Of a stretch of DNA of 64,000 nucleotides, positions 57,971 through 64,000 are shown piece by piece. The translations under genes were made by a program, and so were the position numbers. Each line of letters begins with the position of its first letter. Position 1 is the stretch's first letter. The notes under the pieces are model-generated. The model was given only the letters and a program-made list of their open reading frames with translations. It did no database searches and had not been told where the DNA came from. The stretch covers positions 1,137,037-1,201,036 of the forward strand of contig MNCI01002682.1 in NCBI GenBank assembly GCA_015680685.1, in the 5' to 3' direction. The stretch is from Gnetum montanum. Taxonomy: Eukaryota > Streptophyta > Gnetopsida > Gnetales > Gnetaceae.

Positions 57971-60742
57971 TCTTATGGCTGCACATTCGGGAGATGGTCT
58001 GCATAATCTTGTGGTTATACACCATTGGTTTCCCATCTATCATTGTTATTGATTTAATTAATCATGTGGTAGCACATCTAACATTGGTGATAGTCTCATT
58101 TGGATCATTTGAAGATGTATTTTCATCTGGACTTGAAGGTATTTACATTTTGGGGGATCTAGATGTGTTTGCTTTTTCTTCTTGATTTTCTATTTTAATT
58201 CTTGGTTCTCCATGTTTAATACCCTATTTTAGTGTATAATCAAAGTGTAAGATATTTGTGTCTAAGTCCTCTATTTGGTTCTTTTTATTAAGTCTAGAAC
58301 TAATAAGCGAATTAGTTTCTTTCATGCATCTTTGAATCAGTTTTATATTCTCATTTTCAAGCCATTGGGTGTCTTCTAGTTTAGTGGCTACTACATAGAC
58401 TAGTTTTTGTTCACATACTTGTTCCTTATCTTTGTTTTGGGTTGTGTTAATATTTTGAATTTCTGGCCCACAACGACACCCTTTACTATTAGTGAGGCAT
58501 GGATTTTTCTATGTTTCCACAATGATAAGTTTGTTGTTTATGTCTTGTGTTGGAGTGGTAATGGGTGTTGGCTTTTGTGTATGACTAGGAGACATTGGTC
58601 TTGAAAGGAGGGGTGTTGCACTTGATTGGCATTGTGCTAGTTTGGACAAGTTAGTAGGTCCATGAGTGTTGTGCTTATGCATGGGAACCATCCTAAAGAA
58701 AGGACGTTTCCAAGATTGTGCTGAAGATCTACTAGCATTATCATTCCTATGTGTTTTCACAACACAAGTGACATTCTCTCATTGATGTTGTGGTGATGAA
58801 CCTTCCTGTGTTGCTGGTGGTGACATATGATGGAGTAAAGTATGAAAATGTTGAGGATATGATGAAGGATGAGAGGTGTGAAATAGTGATCTCATGGAAG
58901 ATGTTGCAGGATGATGATATTTGAGAGAGTGGTAGTTGTAATTTGAGGTAGAGGAAGTAGAACCAATTGGGAAAACAAGTTGTTGAACATAATATCCATA
59001 TGAGTTCAACTGGTAATAAGGATAGTGTTGGTTTGATAATGGCCTTCCCCATGATTTTGGGTTTTGACACTACGGTTGATGATAGTGGTTTTGAGGTTGA
59101 TAAGAAGTCCCACTAGGATAGTATAGTTGGTTGTAAGATTTTCTATAATTACCTTGTGAGTGAGGTAATTTCCCAAGAATTTGCTTTTTTATGAAGTTGG
59201 GATTCAATGCAAAAGCCCAATACTCATGTAAATATAACATGACTAGGTAATAGTCCTTTGGATGGTCAAATATGTAGATTTCATATCCATGATCTTCTAC
59301 GATGGTTGAGTCTATAGCCTCTTCTTCTATAGCCATTTTTCCTTTCTATTGATTAGTGTTCTTACTTGTCTCTTGGTCCCTTTTCCTTCTTTTGTTGTGG
59401 TCACTTGATTTGTTTTGAATTACTCTCTCCTCTACAATTTCTATGCAAGTTGTAACTTTATCATTTATCCATTCCAACATCTTATCTAGCTTTACTTCAT
59501 GCTCATTGACAGACTTTTGTATTAGTAAGGTTTATTATGAAGTCACCTCATCAAGATCTACCTCTTTTTCCTTATCTAGATGTGAACTCTTTTCTTTTGA
59601 AGAGTTTGGTCCTAGTTATTTTCCTCTACATTTTCTCATTTACATAGCTCTCCTTCTTCTTTTTCCACCCACTCAATTAAACTTTGCATTTGATGGACTT
59701 TTAGTTTGTATAATTGACCTTGGGCATAAATCTCAAGGGTCTCCCTCATTTCATTATGAAGCCCATCTATGATGTGCAAAAGTTGCTCTTTTTGAGAGAA
59801 ATCATGGTTGGGACATCTATGTAGTAGCGAATAGTATCTATCCAAGGCCACATCCAAGGGTTCATGATTTTCTTGCTTCCACCCTTGGATTTATTTTCTT
59901 AGTTTGGAGACTCTCACATAGGTTTGGTATTTTTTGTTGAAAAGTTTCATCATTGTGGACCACTAGTGGATAGAACTTGGTTCCAATAGTTTATACCAAC
60001 TTTCAAATTTTTCTATTAGTCTCCTAGTGAAGAGATTTTGCCACTTATTTTCAATATTTTTCAAGGCACATGCATCATGGAAGGCTTGTAAGTAATGCTG
60101 TGGATCAGAATTATAGCCTCCCCAAAATTTAGGAATGTTGTTCATGTCAAGCCATTTGATGTAGCTATCCCTTTAATGCCTTTGATGTCTTTGAACTACC
60201 TCCCTAATTTGTATTAGACCCCTAGTAGCCAACAAGGATTCATATATACCAAACACATCATGGTGATAATCTATATTTCTATTCATCCAATTATGATGAT
60301 GTTGTCTATTCTCATTTTGATGTCTTTGATTTTGCCCTTGGATTAGATTTCTATCTTTATCTTGATCCCATAGTGGAGCTCTATCTCTATACCTATGTTC
60401 ATCTTCATCAAAACTAGATGTTGAAGAGGAAGAGGAAGATGAGGAGCTAGGAGAATCACTATGGCTTCTATAGTTCTCCCCACTGTCCCTTGATTTATCT
60501 TATCTAGGTTTAGAGGAGGTCCTAGGCCTTAAGGCCCTCCTTGATCTAAGGCTTACTCCATATCCTCTATGATTGTTTGCCTTAGGTGGACCTAGTCCTT
60601 GAGTGTAGTACGAGTCTAAATGAGCATAGGAAACCCTTGCTTGAGGTTGTTCACTCCAATTTTCTTCAGTATAGATCCTATCATTTCTCCTATGAGTGCT
60701 TTCATCATGTGATGTAGTCTTGCTCATATGTGAAGAAGACAT
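57971..60742 (-). pseudogene. gag: Element D gag, pol deleted
   Basis: The Met start is at 60742 (MSSSHMSKTTSHDE). Segments are 60742-60500, 60145-59963 (NIPKFWGGYNSDPQHYLQAF), 59857-59636, 59336-59070 and 58760-58509. At the zinc-knuckle position (about 59246-59290) the frame reads YEIYIFDHPKDYY: all three Cys are Tyr, only His is left. As in element C the sequence then passes from the Gag tail to a short piece of the linker (about 58350-58510) and to the 3' region, without protease, RT, RNase H or integrase. Confidence 0.82.
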
Positions 60743-60853
60743 GATTTTACCTAATAATGTGTTTAACTTAAAATATTAATAATTTCTAAAAGATATATTA
60801 TTAATTCCTTTACAGTGATTGTGTATAATATAACTAATCTAGATAACTAGCAC

Positions 60854-60874
60854 CATCCTTGGTAACAGTGCCAA
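60854..60874 (-). other. Element D primer-binding site, tRNA-Asp type (decayed)
   Basis: Element sense TTGGCACTGTTACCAAGGAT against TGGCGCCGTTGCCGGGGAT, with G-to-A and C-to-T differences. Confidence 0.72.
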
Positions 60875-61741
60875 TGATGAGTAGTGAGGTACTTCTTTAT
60901 GCTCAACTATATGAATCACAAGCATTCATGCATGATTTGGTTGAATTCTATGGATGGGACTAGTTGTGGCATTTGGATCATTATGCTTTGATCATAGTTT
61001 GTTATTTTCCCACTTGGACTAGTGGTAGCTTTGTCACATATGATTTAGTCTAAAGTGAAGCATGTGATTCTTGATGTTATTTTGACCTTATGATACTCCT
61101 AATTATAATTAAGAAATAAATTATTTAAAATAATTAACAATGGAAAGTAAAGTCTAAACTAGCCTACGGGTGATGAGTGTTCATTCCCAGCTTATTGTAC
61201 ATGTCTTGAACCCATGTATCCACTATAGGTATTACTAAGCACTATGCTACTAGGTGAACCAAATAATAACACTACTGGGGTTATGAAGTGAATACATGCT
61301 TATGCTCGAAATTGGTCATGCTCATTCTCCCAATTCATTAATATGCATGGAAATGTAAATATCAACTATGTACATGAAAAGTAAATTGCATGGAAAGAAA
61401 ATCTAATCTAAGTCAAAGTGCTACAATGAATAAGAATTAATCTTGATCTTATTGCCATTCATGAAATATGTCCAGGTACATTGGCACTTCAATAAGACAC
61501 CATACAACTAACTCAAATCCACATTGTGGGCACTTACTGACTATTCTTTAAGACTACGGAATAAAATTACAAGAGTTTGACTACTTTGTTGACAAAGACT
61601 TATTTCTAAACCATGAACCCGAGCACTATATTATAGGTTGGCACATACCTTGTGATATCAAATATCCTACATCATTTCCTAGGCCCCGATATCAAGTATG
61701 TAATATCAAGGCTCCAATATTGGGTATTTGATATCAGAGTT
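60875..61741 (-). repeat. Element D 5' LTR, first piece
   Basis: 867 bp starting TGATGAGTAGTGAGG, homologous to 54831 onward up to the point equal to about 55669 in the left LTR, where element E begins. The last bases read CAGAGTT where the left LTR has TAGAGTC, so the duplicated target is probably GAGTT. The second copy is outside the window. A GATATC/GATATT cluster lies at about 61656-61737. Confidence 0.88.
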
Positions 61742-62559
61742 TGATGAGTGGTGAGGTACCCCTACACTCAACCATACGAATACGAGCGTTACATGCGCGA
61801 TTCGGTCGAACTCCACAGACTAAGTGTCTACATGCCTTATGAAACACCTAAGGTTAACCAATCATTGTCTTCCCAAGCCCACTTGTATTTATCATGGTTG
61901 TATGGTTAAGTGAACTTGAGGTATATGATTTTTATATCTTTTTTGTTTTATCACCTATGCTAAGAGAGGAAAGGGTGAAGAGACTAAGTAACTAACTTTA
62001 ACTAACTAAGCCTAAATCATTCTAGCATTAGTATCCATTCCCACTTACTGTTTCACACCCTGAACTAATGCAATGCTATTGGGATTACCAAATGCTATTC
62101 GTTACTGGGATTACCAAGCGTAACGCATGTGCTCGAAGCAGTCGTACTGAATGCACTTAACTATGAGAGTTGAGGGTTGAGAGAGATTAAGTCCTAAGAA
62201 AGAATTTAAACATTCAATAGTAATTAAATCCTCATTAGCTTAGTCCATGCACTGGAAGGTTTATCCAAAATTTCATCTTTATTGCCGTATACAATTATGT
62301 GCTCAGGTACAAAATTGATCGCATAAAGATCCTTTCACTTTGGGACTCCTACTGCGGGCAAATGGAAATTATTCTAACTTTAGAATGAAAAAATGGCAAG
62401 AGATTGGCTACAGTCTAGATCTAGATGGAGAAACAAGGGAGAGTCGCCTCTTATTTATAAAAATGGTGGCACACTGCGATATTGCATACGTGATATCACA
62501 TGTACTGACGGGATATCGCATATGCGATATCACAGCCGATGCGATATTGTGTCCCATCA
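61742..62559 (-). repeat. Element E 3' LTR
   Basis: 818 bp, TGATGAGTGGTGAGG...GTCCCATCA. The TATA box complement is at 62451-62460 (TTATAAATAA). The GATATC/GATATT cluster is very clear at 62476-62551 (for example GTGATATCAC, GGATATCGC, GCGATATC). Confidence 0.93.
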
Positions 62560-64000
62560 TACCCCCATGACTGAAGAAAAACTTGTCCTCGAGTTCTTTA
62601 CAAAATATTGGGAAGGTATGGGATTATTGACTTGAATGGAACTAATGGTGAATGGGATGACATGTGAATGGATCATCATTACAAAACATCAAAAAATTAG
62701 TGTTGATGACAACAAAAGTGAACACTATGTACATTTGACATCAGACCTTATTTGGTAGCTAAGAAAGAGAGAGAGAGAGAGAGAAAGAAATTTTGCTGCT
62801 GCCACTGCCAAGATTATGCCTTTCATTGTCTATCCATAAGCACGCCATCAATCTCATTCCTTGCATGACTGCTTCAACACCGATCCATTCCGTTGTTGCA
62901 TGATTGCCATCTGCACATACAACACAGTCTTATATTAGCAAGGGTAAATGAATCACATTGTAGTTGATACCTTGCTTCGGTGAAAGGTTCATTGGCTGAG
63001 TTGTGGTATGGTTGATTGTGGATTTTGGAGATATAATAATGATGACTACTGAAGGTGTAGGGGTTAGGAGAAAATCGAAAAAATTGGGTTCGGACCCCCA
63101 TGACTAAGAGCGAACCTCTGGTAGTGATAGAATGGAAAAAGAAATGGAATAAGAAAGATGAAGAAAAAGAGACAATTGTAACATCAATGAAATGGATGTC
63201 AAGATGGAAATGAACAAAATAAGGTTGATTACAAAAATCTTTAAGGGAAAGGAATTAACTGATGCACCAAAGAGAAATGCCAGTGGGTCCTCCCCAAAGC
63301 AGGCTCATGCCCTTAATGCCCTGATATTCCCACATTCAAAGAGTTCGTAGGCTCTGGGAATGTCATTTGGAATAAGAGTTAAAGTATTAACCACAAGAAC
63401 TTACTAGAAAGAAAATAATGTGTCAACGAAAATATACACTAATGATACAATCGACAATGAGGTGAATAATGGAGAAAGAATGATGGATAGAAGAGGATGA
63501 AATGGAGTCTCAAGAACAAGGTGGTGTATAGCCCCTTGTGTGTTTAATGATTAATGTGACTTAGTAGATCTCATTCCAAGTTCGGCCTCAAACAAACCAC
63601 ATCCAGTGACTTTGCATTAATACATTTGGCCAATCCATCCACTTAAAGTAACAAGAATGCATCCCTCAAAGAGCCACCACCATTCCAACGAAACGAAAGA
63701 GGATAAGGTATGAAGCAAGGAAGGGCCTTAGTTAGAGGGAACATGTTTTTTAGTTCCATAACCAGTGCTTGTAGCCCAGATGATTATTTCGTCTAAGGGG
63801 TGTACTTTGAATTCCCACTTTTTTTTTCCCTTTTTTCTCTTTTTTTTTCATGGGAACCACACCATGCAAAGACTTATTATTTTTATTTTTATTCACTCAG
63901 CTTCCCGATAATTGGGTAACGTTGAAATGGTAAGAAAACTCAAGAAGAAAACATTCAAGCATCCAAGAGAATGGCCAACACAGATGCATCAAGTTCCCTT
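62560..64000 (-). other. Element E 3' noncoding region (partial)
   Basis: Polypurine-tract complements at 62560-62576 and 63093-63108; a third would lie outside the window. A (GA)n tract is at about 62765-62784. Shared blocks are at about 63282-63320 (GTGGGTCCTCCCCAAAGCAG) and 63720-63825 (GGGCCTTAGTTAGAG). No coding supported. Confidence 0.68.

Larger units (their letters stand above)
54831..61741 (-). mobile_element. Element D: second gag-only gypsy element, right LTR interrupted by element E
   Basis: Left LTR 54831-55781, internal 55782-60874 (5093 bp), right LTR 60875-61741, continuing beyond E outside the window. Same order, length and missing pol block as element C, and alignable with it along the internal region. 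It reads on the minus strand. The target duplication cannot be checked. Confidence 0.87.
61742..64000 (-). mobile_element. Element E: A-type gypsy element (3' end only in window)
   Basis: 3' LTR at 61742-62559 and 1.44 kb of 3' noncoding DNA that aligns with element A 654-2100. It continues past the window end. It is nested in element D's right LTR. Confidence 0.9.

Overview
This is a stretch of flowering-plant nuclear genome. The evidence is nested plant-type LTR retrotransposons, tRNA-derived SINEs, AT-rich intergenic DNA and one intronless nuclear gene of the plant-specific VQ-motif family. I cannot name the species from the sequence. Most of the window is decayed transposon DNA, poor in CpG and rich in TG/CA. 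One gene-bearing island, at about 45.2-53.1 kb, has visibly more CpG and GC.

Layout. 1-9683: Ty3/gypsy element A (Athila-like, minus strand), cut by the window start. 9684-10260: spacer. 10261-27002: element C, a shorter relative that keeps gag but has no protease, RT, RNase H or integrase. Element B (10474-20441, A-like, with pol) is inserted inside C's left LTR and flanked by a perfect 5-bp target duplication, GGCCT. 27003-35992: mostly unassignable AT-rich DNA holding a lone LTR (28476-29327), SINEs, a long direct-repeat pair with an exceptional (GA)n tract of about 561 bp, a 20-bp minisatellite, a 221-bp tandem duplication and a LINE tail. 35993-42466: a complete but dead Ty1/copia element (minus strand) with a perfect ATTTA target duplication. 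42467-45200: AT-rich DNA with a possible LINE remnant. 45.2-53.1 kb: the gene island, with a JAV1/VQ22-like VQ-motif gene at 47584-48297 and a set of candidate exons of an unrecognised plus-strand gene at about 49995-53050. 53.1-54.8 kb: repeats, an inverted SINE pair and a G-quadruplex-type G-run cluster. 54831-61741: element D, the second gag-only element, whose right LTR is interrupted by element E (61742 to the window end), a relative of A.

How the parts relate. A, B and E have the layout of elements that encode their own pol; C and D are a gag-only family with related LTR ends, the same type of primer-binding site and related 3' noncoding blocks, so their movement probably depended on partners like A/B/E. 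All read on the minus strand. Every pol copy has stops or frameshifts, and several have lost catalytic residues, so none looks active. The VQ gene is the only confident host protein gene. It should encode a nuclear WRKY-partner protein of defence/jasmonate signalling, and its upstream region has two identical W-box octamers.

The least expected structures are (1) arrays of GATATC-centred palindromes packed between the LTR start and the TATA box, (2) three copies of the polypurine-tract motif in the 3' part of each gypsy element, (3) the gag-only family with a lost zinc knuckle, and (4) the unrecognised multi-exon candidate next to the VQ gene.
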